This document shows positions 22,190 through 33,534 of a DNA stretch of 64,000 nt, one piece after another; the stretch's first letter is position 1, and every line of letters starts with the position of its first letter. This stretch comes from Lophius americanus. Lineage: Eukaryota; Chordata; Actinopteri; Lophiiformes; Lophiidae. The notes beneath the pieces are model-generated. The model did no database searches and was not told the DNA's origin. It saw nothing but the letters and a program-made list of their open reading frames with translations. The translations under genes were made by a program, and so were the position numbers. The DNA lies in NCBI GenBank assembly GCA_037951165.1, contig JBBDHG010000014.1, forward strand, positions 4,463,501 to 4,527,500, read 5' to 3'.

Positions 22190-23085
22190 TTTTATGTAAC
22201 CATTGTTACTTAAAGAGCTAAATTATAAAGGTTGTATGAAGTTTAAATGTAACTATAGAACCAAATTATCAGAAGTTACTAGCATAAACTGCGGAGCCTT
22301 AATTTACCAAACAATACACCTGAATCAGCACAAACACAATAACTCCTTTGGAAGGTGAACACTTCCATTTAATGAAAGATGACAAAATATGGCTTAAACA
22401 CCTCAATATTACCCGGGTAATTGAAAATAAAACAACACAACATTCACAAATTGGTCCATAGACTCACAAGACCCCAATTTCCTCGAGTCACTGAAGTGGA
22501 CTCCAACACTTATCCCGAATGAACTTCTAGTGCAATTGGTACCACTTTGGAAATGGCAACTGTTCGTCCTACCGCGCTTATAGAGTGCGTTGGTTGTACG
22601 TGAGTGTAGACAAAATCCTTGGAATAGGGTCTTAATCTTCTGCATGCACTTAAGGTTTAGTTCCACTCCACTGGTTTGTGTCTCGCCATCAAGTGTTGGA
22701 TTATCATCCAGTTCGAGTTCTAGTATGCAAGGTCAAACTCAAATTAATCCAATAAACCTTACCAATGTGGTTTTTCCCCTCTCAAATCACTCAAACTAAG
22801 TTTTTGAAACTAATGTTTATATTAAACAAATATTAACAAATTAAACCCAAAAACTACATTATAATCTTTAATAAGGCCAAAGATTACCCATCATACAGAT
22901 TAGCAGCTTTAAAGAGAATTGCCTCATCCACGTAATCTCCCAATGTTAGCCCACTCATCTTTACAGAACTGCTTCCCTGTAGTCACATTTGAGTATTTTG
23001 AGCAAAAAGTACTCTTTTCAGGCCCCACCACTGTTAAAAGCTAAATAGTTATTAATGTAGTTTAGTCTTCTATACCCTCTTCTTT
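22190..23085. other. No recognised gene; possible LTR region
   Basis: In minus orientation this precedes the gag start and PBS-like site, so a 5' LTR is expected here (sequence ending ...ggttaca next to the site). No second copy was found to confirm it. Confidence 0.4.
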
Positions 23086-23089
23086 CAGC

Positions 23090-23985
23090 TGTTCCCTTTA
23101 TTGGTTTTCACATCAGATCATCTCTTTCTGTCTTTTCCTGTCGTCTGCTCGACACGTCCTGTTTCCGGACATGGTTATTCACCACGTCCAGAAATCCACC
23201 TCTTTGGGCTTCCCCTTTGGTCTCATGCCGGGCTGCTATATTTCCATTTTTCTTCTACTCATAAATCCATTATCCCTCCATTTCACATGTCCAAACGACC
23301 TCAATCTGGCCTATTTTACTTTGCCTGTAAGACGTCTAACATGGGCTGTCACTAATGCGCTCTCTTCTAATGATTCTCCATTCTCATAATTCCCAAAGAA
23401 CATCTGAACATTTTCAAATCTGCCACCTCCAGCTCTGCCCCCTATCTTTTGGTCAAAGCCACTGTGTCCAAGCCATACAGCAGAGGTGCTCTCATTACCC
23501 TTTTGTAAACCTTCAATCTTGCTGCTACTCTTCTATCATATATCATATCATAGATGACTCCTGAAATTATTCTCAAACCACTCCTTGCATCCTCACTATT
23601 CTGCCTGCCTCCCTTTTATTTGAACATATGTATTCTGTCTTGCTGTAACTGACTTTCATCCCTCTTCTCTCCAATTCATACGGACACCTCTCCAGGTTTT
23701 TATTTCAACTGTTCCCTGCTCTTACCTTTTTCTTTACCAAGCTTCTTCTCAGATGTTTACTGAGAGGCTCATCAGCAATATTTGCAAAAACCCTTTACAT
23801 CCTTGTATGATCTAGTTAAAAGCTCCAATTTCCTTTCTCCTATAAACCTCCACTCCTCCAAAAGTATGTCATCAGAATCAACCATCTTTCCATTCTTCAT
23901 CCTCTTCAAAGCTACTCTCGCTTTATCATTTTAACTTCCTGATTTAAAATATGAATCAACTATAGTCATTCTTTTTTTATTTAGT
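23090..23985 (-). pseudogene. RTE-like LINE fragment, copy 1
   Basis: This sequence parallels 26945-28140 and 30560-30910. Shared plus-strand words include ccctttattggttttcacat, catgtccaaacgacctcaat and cctgtaagacgtctaacatg. Later come gtattctgtcttgctgtaac and caaaagtatgtcatcagaat. The minus strand is the coding sense of a LINE RT and its C-terminal part. The interval between about 23750 and 23810 has lost sequence relative to the longer copy. All frames are broken. Confidence 0.65.
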
Positions 23986-24274
23986 TTGTAAGGGGGCTGA
24001 TAATTTGGTTCAAAATTTTTGGTTCAACAAATACAGTTTAATATAAATATACAGTAAAATATGTATTTTGTGTCTACTCAGGTTGCCTTCATTTCATATC
24101 TTTTTTGCATGAAGATACAAAACTTAGTATGAGACACACAAAAATAGAGGAAACCAGGTTTTTGGAAGCTTGGAACATGTTTCTGCTAAATGAATATATT
24201 TTAGGAATCTAAATTATGTTTCTGAAAATGATTTAAATGATGAAATGAGCAATAAGGATTGCAGCTGTTCCCAC

Positions 24275-24376
24275 CTGCTTCAACCAGTTATTAATACAGC
24301 CAGCTTTGCATGTGCTCTACGTCATATGCGTCTACATTTGGGTCGGAGCAAAACCCCACAGTAGTGCGTAACAAAA
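24275..24376 (+). repeat. LTR 3'-end fragment related to 39.5 kb
   Basis: gctctacgtcatatgcgtct and acatttgggtcggagcaaaa ending gcgtaaca parallel the last 70 bp of the solo LTR at 39180-39507. Only the 3' end is recognisable. Confidence 0.55.
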
Positions 24377-26940
24377 CTAGCATATTGTGGAACTCCAAAG
24401 AAAGATAAAGAAACAAACATGATTTGTTGCTATTTGAACCCTTACTCTTTACTCCCTCTCCTACTTTTGCCCAAATTATTGATCCAGATTTTTCAGCTGC
24501 TATAGTGCTACAAGTAACTTTGTACTTCATATCAACGCTTAAATTGACTTCCAATTCGTAAACACATAAACAGCATCCCAATTCATCATGTATTTGTGAA
24601 TAACTTACCCCAAGCTTGGATCTTGGTTAACCAAAAAAGTGTGATGAAACAAAGAATAATCCACATTGTTCCTCACTGTTCTTCAAACACCTTTTAAATG
24701 TTACAGTCAAATGAAGAGAATCGTTTTTCTTGTTTTGTGTCATGAGGCAAGAAGGAAGTTCCACATCTACTTGTATTGCATGATGGTGGTTTAGAGAGGA
24801 ATTGATTCCTTATTTAGTCATGCATTTGACAAAAGTGCTTTAAAACTAAAACACTAAAAAGAGGAAGCTTTAAACCAAAAACACCGGAACTGAATGAGAT
24901 AAATCAGGTGATAAAATTGGAAGTGAAACTCAAACCATCCCTGTGTACTGTCTTTCAACATTAATGGGGAAATTAAAACATAATTTATACTTGGACTATT
25001 TGTCAAACATTTGTGTTTTGTAAATTCAGTTATAAATTCAGTTTTCACCCAAATGTGCAGGACTCAAACAAACAGAGGCATGGTAAAAAACAAACAAGAA
25101 AAATCTATTTCAAAGAATGATTAGGCATAGAGGCAGGGCAGATAGCTGGTCACAGCTCACCACAATATATTTCCAGTGATGGGTTAAATGCAATGAACCA
25201 ATTCAGCTACATTGTACTACTTGTATGCTTTTGCTTCTTCTTCTATGTTCATATTATACTTACAAGGTCGAGCTTTTACTTAACGAAAATGCAGTTTTCC
25301 AGACATACCTCAAAACCTATTTTTTGGATCATTTTCAATCTTTATACATTTATATATTTGTAGGAGGAAGAACTGGCTTGATTTTGGGAAAGATCGGTTG
25401 AATATTTCTTATGAAAGGGGGAGCTTGCAACTTGAAACACTTGAATCACACTATTTTCAATGGACATCACATGGTACTACTAGCAAAGCGACTTTGCGTT
25501 TTCACTGCCTGTGATGAGTAAGTTTGAAAACATTCTATTGCAGTAAATTGAAAACTATTTAATGTATGCCATATGTACATCTTTGGTATAACCTGGGAGA
25601 CATCCTCCCAGTGATGCCTTGCCCGTTTATTTCATCAGATAAAAGAATACAGATCTGCCTTACTCTTCAGCTCTCAAGGCTGTGGCTAATAAGTTCTAAA
25701 GTTAGATCTGTTCCTGCTTTATCAAATTAAGTCTGAATCTCGATCCAATTCGCCTCCAAACTCTAGCCTTAACAGAGCATCTGCAGCTGTTTTACTACAA
25801 CCAGGGCAATACGTCACCTTAAAACTGAAAACTGACAACTGTAAAACCTATATCTGCCCTATGGAGACTAACATGGCTTAATGTTGTCGGTTAAGACAAC
25901 AAACTTGGAGATATAGCAATTACTTTTCTGCTATATCTGCTACTGCCCATTTTAAGGCAAGCAATTCAGGATTCATGCGACTATAACCCTAAAGCTAGCA
26001 TTAGCTATGACTCACTTGGTTTCACTCTGTTGCTTATACAGTACCGTGCGTACATTGTGAGTCCGCATTGTCCCCAACTGGGGACCAGCCTTTTTACACC
26101 AGTTTTGTTGACAAAGTCATAAAGACCTGTCAATCTGTGAGAAGTCTATGAGGGAACCCCTACTATTAAGACATTAAGGCATCATTATACCATACTTTTT
26201 TTTTTCATAATGATACACGTTGAGAACACATAAAATACTGCCATCACTTTATAAATCCACAAAGTTTCAGACATATTTTACTTACGCATGTCTCCATTAC
26301 TTTATGAGCGCATTGCATTATAGTTTAATGACGCAGAATGTTTATTGTCGAGCTGAGCCGCTTTAGTTATTTGTTGTTTTCCATAGCATTGGCATGAGAA
26401 ACATTCAGAAGCTATTGGTTGTACTTTCAAGTGGAAGGGCAATACGAGACTCGCCACTCCTCTTCTGATGCATTTGAAACATTTAGTCGACCACATTTGC
26501 TAAAAGAGCTTACGGATGAAGGTGGTTATAAATGAAGGCTAAAATGAGATGCTGTGTCTACAATATTTCCACACTAGGGGACTAAACACTACGAGAAGCA
26601 AAAATGACAACTGCTGTACGAAGCGGAAAAGACAGGATGTCTCCTGCTAGAATGTGAACCAGTTCATGTATATCTAGTCTGAAAGGGGACCTCTGACACA
26701 ACTATGACCATGGAGGATATCATACAATGATAGTATGATCTATGTGCTAACCAGAACAGTTGCTGACAAAAAGTGGAGCTCTTTACAACAAACACTCTAC
26801 TTCACAGATGCCACAGCAACACAATTCCCGCAAATACACCAGCGATTGCGCCCCACTCTCGCTTCATGGGGTACCCTTTAAATAGTGTATGGGATTCTAT
26901 AATAGTTACAGAATTCCAAAAATAACTAATCTTTGACAAC
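24377..26940. other. No recognised gene
   Basis: A/T-rich sequence with many short open frames and no recognisable domain, RNA gene or terminal repeat. A short hairpin (atcatac/gtatgat) lies near 26720. I see nothing else to annotate. Confidence 0.45.
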
Positions 26941-27591
26941 CTTGGATGTGTTTGTCTGACACTTCTCCATCCACTCCAACCTGCCTGCACTTCCTCACCT
27001 CTTTTCCTCACTCCCCATTGCTCTGAATAGTTGACCCCAAGTACTTAAACTTCTCCTTTTTCTACGTCTACTCTTTGCGGTCTCACCGTTCCACCTGCCG
27101 ATGCTGTTTAATTTATACACGTTTATTCTGTCTAGTTGCAACTGACTTTCATTCTACTTCTCTCCAGCGCATGTCTCCACCTATCCATACTTTCTTCCAG
27201 CCGGTCACACTACAGATCACAATGTCATCCGCGAACATCCCAGTTGATGTCTGATCTATTTGCCAGTCTCTTCATCACCATAGCAAACAAGAAGGAGCTC
27301 AGAGCTGATCCTGGACGCAGTCCCATCTCCATCTTGAACCCATCTGTTACTCCTACTGCACACCTCACCGATGTCATGTTGCTCTCATACATATCCTGTA
27401 CCACTCTAACATACACTAACATACTTACTCTGTCACTCCAGACTTACTCTTGCAATACCACAATTCCCCCCTGGCACTCTGTCTTCTCTAAATGCACAGA
27501 GACATAGCACAACTCCTTCTGGCCTTCAATATATCAGCACTCTCTAAGCAAATATTGCCTCTGTTGTACTCTTTCTTGCCATGAAACCACC

Positions 27592-27624
27592 AAATTTATG
27601 AGCAACCATGCTGCTCATAAATTT
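27592..27624. repeat. Snap-back palindrome, 13-bp arms, 7-nt loop
   Basis: aaatttatgagca (27592-27604) and tgctcataaattt (27612-27624) are exact reverse complements. It lies within the RTE-like LINE. Confidence 0.9.
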
Positions 27625-27671
27625 TCACCTGATTTCTTAACCTAGCTTCCACTACTTCTTCTTCTACTTTC

Positions 27672-27765
27672 TTTTATCTGCTTTTGCTTTGTAGCACTTT
27701 GAGATTTGATCCAAATGTGAAGTGCATTATAAATTAAATGTATTATTATTATTATTATTACTCTT
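27672..27765 (+). repeat. L2-type LINE 3' tail nested in RTE-like LINE
   Basis: cttttatctgcttttgcttt then gtagcactttgagatttgat and gtgaagtgcattataaatta end in a TTA run. This matches the reverse complement of 33535-33625. RTE-like sequence continues on both sides, so the L2-type copy inserted later. Confidence 0.8.
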
Positions 27766-28144
27766 TTCCAGATCTACAGTGTGTGGCTTGTAAGCTTTAT
27801 ACACCTTTAGTTGCGCCCTTGTTCTTGAAAATCGGCACCAATACATTTTTCCTCCATTCCTCAGACATCCTCTCACTCTTCAAGACAATATAGACCTTCA
27901 CTTTACCAACAATATGTCATATTTCTAATATGAATGCAGTATAGTATTTTCTTAATTTCGTTTGATAGTGCTGAACAATATAGTTAAATACACCACTGCC
28001 TTCTCTCTTCGACAACCCCATACCCCCACCAGTATGTCATCATGACCAACTACCTTTCAATCCTTCATTCTCCTCAAACCTGCTCTAACTTCATCCTTAC
28101 TGTTCGCTTGCCACTTTCTTCCACGGCTTTCAGTGTTGCCTCCC

Positions 28145-30555
28145 ATGTCATAGCAAAATAGCAGGGTGACTCTAAAGACTAAAAGTCTGCTTGATCCAAG
28201 GAGCCTTGTCACTGTACCCTAATCTCAGCTCCTCAAACGGCTTCTAAAGGGTTTGCTTTTGAAAACTTTAATTCCGAACCAGCTTTCTGGCCTCACTACT
28301 CAGGTAAATGGTATTTTGACTATAATTAAACAGCACTTTTCTAGTCTGCTCAACATTCCTCTACAAGAATCTTTCCATCAGCATTACCAGTGAATGTTTA
28401 GACATTCTTTACCTGATGGGTTCGAATGAAACCACCATAGCAGTCAGTGGACGGCTCCAAAGTGGGTCTTTAATGGAATCTCAGATGGGCCTAAGGGGGT
28501 GTTAATTCCAAAAGCGGCTTCGGTCATATTTAGAGGGGGGGAGTTAAGTTGGGACCCACTTCACCATTGACGTATGTATGCCTGTGAACAATTTCACCAT
28601 GGGCCAGATCCTGAAGATAGTGGACAGGAGGACATTGGGGGGTCTAAGGGGTTATGCATTATGTTCACTGGCTGTGGTGTGATGACACTTGGCCTGTAAA
28701 TCTCGGGTTCAGGCCATACAGTTTGGGTAGGACAATTTGTGGTTGCTGCATGGTGCATTTAGCCTTTGTAGTAAGGTGGGGTACGGGGGGCTTTGATCTG
28801 TCGGGAGGGTTGTGGGAACAGGCATACTGGGTTGTTGTGGAAGACATCGGCGATGGTTGACTGTAAAAGCTGGTGCATACAGGTTACATGGGGTAGGTTG
28901 TTATCTGCCCCCCTTGCTTGGTTACTTTGTTGCCAAATGTAGAATGATTAGACAATCGGTCTGAATAAAGTGTTGGACTTAAGCCCATGCCAGCTTCAAT
29001 ATCAGACAAGGAACGAGCGGAGGAACAAAATTGAGAAATTGATTTAAACACAGGCCATAGTGAATGAAAACCCAACATTCCTGAACACTTAACTTTCGCA
29101 CTCAGCAATTTGTAACATATGAAAATTTTGTTATGAATAAAAATAATAATAATTATTATTATTACCTTTGAACAAACTACAATGTCACTGCAGATTCTCG
29201 TTGGTTTGGAGTTGAACTAAGTGGTAAATATGACAGCAAGCCCTGTGATGAAGCTTGGTTGATGTCTTCACACATGATGTGGCTTACATTGCTAATCATT
29301 CACAACCTGTTTCGACTTTATCACGAGCATCTGATGAAGACAACGATTATAGTTGATGTCAAGATCGGTACAAAATATGAGCATCAGGGCCCAATCTAGA
29401 CCCTTTAAAAAAAAATTTTTTACATCCAGTATCATACGATGTACTGCTGCAAATCAATACTGCCCAGGACTTCCTGTAGCAAAATATTTACATTCAAGAA
29501 ATAGCAGAATAAACGATTAATTAATGAGATTTAGATAGACAAAGAGACAGACAGACAGACAGACTCACTAACAGATGGACAAGGAGACAGACAGACTGAC
29601 AGAAAGACTGCATGACACAGACAATACAATACCCAATAAATCAAACTTAAGATTGTCAATTATATTGGCTTAATATGTAATCCCAAATAAATCGACTCGT
29701 TGCATGTTTTAAGAGCAAGACAAAATCCACTCCAGTGACTGAGAACATTAGCATGTATGTCTAGCAACACGCGGCTAACACCGAAAAAAAATATTGTATC
29801 ATACTGTGAAATATAACAGTAGCCTAGTGTTAATATTTTGCTCTCAACATTTATAGTATTATACTGCATTTAGATTTTTTACAGTTATTTGTTCCAGTAA
29901 AGTAAAAAAATTAATTGATAAAAAGGCCATAGCAAATTTATTTTCTTTGTTAAAAACTGTATTTATAACATTGGAATAACCTAATGATTTTAATTATATT
30001 AAAGTATATTTAGATTAAACTTATAGATTAAACTTTAGATTACTTATAAAATGTATTAAATTATGTTACAAGTTGTTTATTATCCCAATTGGTTTGTAAA
30101 AAGCTGCCAAAAAAGCTAAATAAATTAAGGTCTTAATTAACTAAAAAAGAACAGATATAAACATAGTCAAATCTGTATGAAAGTATTATTCTTATGCGGG
30201 GCTGTCAAACATAAACAGATAAGGGGCCAAAATTAAAAACTGAGCATAGTTCAATGGCTTAACATAACTCAAATTGCCCATGTTTAATGACATATTATGA
30301 CAATTTACTCTTATTTTATATCATTATATAAAATATTATCATTATTATATTTACTCATTTCATAGAATTCTGAACAAACCAAGGGAATAGAAAATAGTCA
30401 AATTACTGACAAAATTCAAAATAGATCAGCATAATTCATTTTAATGTTTCCATCTCTACCAGCAGAGATTCACAGAATAATGTCCAATGAAAAGTTTTTA
30501 TTCACAGGCGTCAGAAAACTATATTTTTCAAGTTACATCTAAATTATTATTTTTT
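28145..30555. other. No recognised gene; microsatellites
   Basis: Holds a short AAT run at 29142-29163 and a degenerate GACA run at 29540-29600. Several short open frames (for example 28654-28860) have no recognisable motif. Confidence 0.45.
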
Positions 30556-30559
30556 TTAT

Positions 30560-30910
30560 TAACTTGTTCTTCTTCCAGTTCCCTTTAGCTGTCGTCACAG
30601 CGGATCATTTGTTTACAACTGTCCTCTGCATCTACATCTGTAACACCAACCAACTGCATGTCCTCTCTCACCTCATAAACACACAGAAATCTCCTCATTG
30701 GTCTTCCCCTTTTTCTCCTGCCTGGCAGCTCCATGTTAATCATTCTTCTACCAATATATTCACTATCCCTCTTTTTCGTATGTCCATACCAACTCAGTCT
30801 AGCCTCTCTTGCTTTGTCTCTAAGACGACTATCCCGCTGAAGTGCTCGTTTCTAATCCTGTCCATCCTCGTCACTCCCAAAGAAAATCTTAACATTTCCA
30901 ACTGAGCCAC
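30560..30910 (-). pseudogene. RTE-like LINE fragment, copy 3
   Basis: cagttccctttagctgtcgt, then ccaaccaactgcatgtcctc, gcctggcagctccatgttaa and atcctgtccatcctcgtcac parallel the start of copy 1. It represents the LINE C-terminal end in minus sense, about 350 bp, with broken frames. Confidence 0.65.
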
Positions 30911-31640
30911 TGTAATTAACAATATCAACAAAGAAACTTTAAAAAACCCATGATAAATGGCTGGGCTTATTTAGCTGTTTCTTTCTTCTATCACAATAAA
31001 AAAGTAAAAGTAAACTGTTGCTCCTCGTATCTGCTCCTCAGATGAACAGCTTCAAGGTAAATTTCACATTTAATGTAAGCAACTTAAAATATTCTCGTTT
31101 TTAATGCAGCACTATCACATGTTGACATCTGGGGGATGTGAATGCACTCACCAGTTAATTAAAAATTACTGTCTAATTACTTATAGATATAGATACTAAT
31201 AGATGTTTAATAAAATTGTTCCCCTCCGTATCCCCGCCCGGTCTCCGTACCATCACTTCTAAGGATAAGCCTAAAGCTTATTAGAGTTATAATGATATCG
31301 CTGATATCTGACAACAGAAGAGAGAAGAGAGCTGGCACTGGCAAACTTGACTGACGAACCAGCTATCGCTGTTCATGCTGGGATATGTAGAATCTGACGA
31401 ATACCCTTTTGAAGTTCATCGAGGGTCTATGTGAAGAGAGCGAACACACACATATTGCTTGTAATTGGCATTTTGGGATTTATGGAAATGCCTGTCAAAC
31501 TCCCAAAAAAAATGTATTTTTAAGACCCTAACAATGTTAAACTTTGTCGAATTAATTGTTACACTTTGGCAAATTAATATGATCTATAGTAAAAATCAAC
31601 ACACAAATAGTAATGAATTGAGCAAGTATATATCTGATAA
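30911..31640. other. No recognised gene
   Basis: A/T-rich sequence with no supported feature. Confidence 0.4.
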
Positions 31641-31649
31641 AGAACTTTG

Positions 31650-32060
31650 AGCATCTTTCTGGATTTTGCTCTGACAACTCCTCCTCCGTATGGTTGTTTT
31701 GCTTCTTCATATCACTTAAAAGTGAGTCTCTAAATTTCCAACCTTTTTGGCTGGCAGAGCATCTACTGAAGATTTATAGTTAAGTGTGTTTGCAAACAAC
31801 TCAGAACATCCAATGCCCTTCGGCCAAGTTCTGTAGTTGCCCATCTTGGTTTCGAGCTTCTGCTTCCACCCGTGGAAACCATTGAATGAACCTGGAAAAT
31901 GCTTCTTGATAGTGCTTCGATAACATCACTGAAGTCAGCATCTGTTGGGTAGGATTTGTATTTGGGTATTTCCTCTGCTACCTTCTCCAGCATGTCTGAC
32001 TTTGTTTTTAATTCAGTGTCAGCCTGGTCATATCTGACCAATGTGCTGCATTTCCCTTTT
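31650..32060 (-). pseudogene. SAMD3-like domain fragment
   Basis: The minus-strand frame 32041-31763 starts SDMLEKVAEEIPKYKSYPTD, then ADFSDVIEALSR. After a frame change near 31910 a second frame continues with GSFNGFHGWKQKLETKMGNY and GCSELFANTLN. This order is what I recall from a domain shared by sterile alpha motif domain-containing 3-like proteins, which are multicopy in fish. Upstream start and downstream parts are not found and several stops follow. It may be a processed copy or a piece carried by a transposon; flanks do not decide. Confidence 0.6.
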
Positions 32061-32479
32061 CTAATTGTAGTTTGGTGTCATTGGAAAAACCTTTGGTCAG
32101 AGCTGAGTTCTTGCGGAGACAGAGCTGGGGGTTGTGGACAGGAGCTCTGAGTCGTCTGATTGAGAAAACACTAAATCATCTCAAACAGTGAGATAAATAT
32201 TTGTGTTTAATCATCAATTATTGGTATGACCTTCACAGTTCCAAAATGTTCAAGTTTGGCAGGGATGTTAAGTTCACATGAATCTCCAAAGTATATGTCT
32301 TGGTACTGCTACTGTATACTCCAATTTATTCCAAAAACTATCCTAACTTCATCCATAAATTATTCCATTGTCTCTGGAATTTCCAGTGGGCGGAATTAGC
32401 CTCCTGGTCCCTCAATTTGATTGCCATATTCACTGCCACAGAATAATTAATAGTCCCATTAGTTATAGTAAAAATAATA

Positions 32480-32970
32480 ATTTCTTGTATTTCAGACATA
32501 TTGCAATAATGCGTAACTTTGTTCCAAAAGCACTTTGAAACATATTTTAAGCTAAGTTATAGTCAGATTTGGCTGTCATTGAAGTGAAACCATAATTCAC
32601 TAAGTTTCATTTGTTATTTAACTGAAATCATATCCTTTGTCCATAAACCTATTTTACAATTAATGTCAACCATTCTTTGTCATTTTGGAGTTCTCTCGCT
32701 GAGATTAGCCTGTTTTTTGCAACCATATCAATTTGCTCCGAAAGCATTTAGAAACATGTTTCAAGCCTAGTTGTAGTCAGATGTGACCGTCTCGACAGTG
32801 TGATCGACAGTTAGAAAATCAGCAAAATTTTAATTACAATGATATAAAATGTTATAAAATGATATCGTAATTTGTTCAAGTAAGCAACCTGAGTTTTTTC
32901 AGCTTGTCCGTCTTGGACAATTCTGCAGTAACACATTGCCACCTAGCGGTCATTAATAGAAACATAACTA
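32480..32970 (+). repeat. Unassigned repeat, second copy at 48.39 kb
   Basis: acagttagaaaatcagcaaa and, further on, caacctgagttttttcagct, cttgtccgtcttggac and agtaacacattgccacctag (32800-32960) recur at 48387-48550. Within this copy an earlier half-unit at 32520-32600 (aaaagcactttgaaacatat) resembles 32735-32790. Non-coding. Confidence 0.75.
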
Positions 32971-32983
32971 TGAAAATAAGGTT

Positions 32984-33105
32984 GGGGCAGCTGTGGATCA
33001 GTGGCTAGAGCAGCCGTCTCCCAATCAGAAGATCGGAAGGTAGCCGGTTCGAATCCCACCAGGGTCTACTTGTCGTAGGATCCTTGAGCAAGACCCTGAA
33101 ACTTG
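32984..33105 (+). repeat. tRNA-derived SINE
   Basis: ggggcagctgtggatcagtg then gctagagcagccgtctcc has the layout of a tRNA 5' half with an A-box. ggttcgaatcccacc at 33046-33060 is a B-box. The distance fits a Pol III internal promoter. A short SINE-specific tail (ggatccttgagcaagaccct) follows. It is not a tRNA gene, because the anticodon stem and 3' acceptor half do not pair. Confidence 0.8.
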
Positions 33106-33420
33106 AAACCTGTTACTGGGACACCCGGAAAAGGAAAAGGAAATTGCGTCTCTCTCTTCGTTTTTTTTCTGTCTTCGCCCCTTGCCTTCTTCTCTTTTAT
33201 CTCTTTGTTTCTTGCCTTATTTTCCTACCTATATTGTCACTTCTTTATTTCATTCTCCATTCTTCAACTCCAATTTTGCCTTTTGTTTTTAAAGTCTTTC
33301 GCTTTTCGTCGATTTTTGTTCAGTTTTACTCCGTATTCGAAACTGATTGTTTATTGAGCATAACAACCTTGAGCTAAATAGCGGCACGCAAACCTTTTTT
33401 CTTTTGTGTGAACCAGCTTT
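33106..33420 (+). repeat. LTR-like repeat shared with 49.0 kb
   Basis: gttactgggacacccggaaa, tctctctcttcgtttt, cttgccttcttctc and tcgcttttcgtcgatttttg parallel 49021-49260. The order and promoter-like start (tataaaatgggg in the other copy) suggest an LTR or retroposon leader. No termini could be fixed. Confidence 0.55.
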
Positions 33421-33534
33421 TAATAGTAGGTTTCAAGACAAATGAAAGTATTAATAAACCGTTTAGTTTTAATTATTCTTCAGGCTTTTGTCTGTTTTAT
33501 CAGCTTCCTTCCTTTAACAAAGTTTAAGGATTTA

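Larger units (their letters stand above)
26945..28140 (-). pseudogene. RTE-like LINE fragment, copy 2, with RT motifs
   Basis: The minus-strand frame 27422-27225 reads YVRVVQDMYESNMTSVRCAV, then GFKMEMGLRPGSALSSFLFA and MVMKRLA. This is the RT region around the (Q)GSxLSPxLF block, with the usual Gln replaced by Pro. The frame ends before the catalytic FADD box. Further plus-strand words matching the other copies run from 26945 to 28140. A 13-bp hairpin (27592-27624) and an inserted L2-type tail (27672-27765) interrupt it. Assignment to RTE rather than a neighbouring clade is from memory of the protein pattern. Confidence 0.7.

Noticed and set aside
33000..33060. Possible tRNA gene
   Set aside because: A-box and B-box are present but the acceptor and anticodon stems do not pair, and a SINE tail follows.
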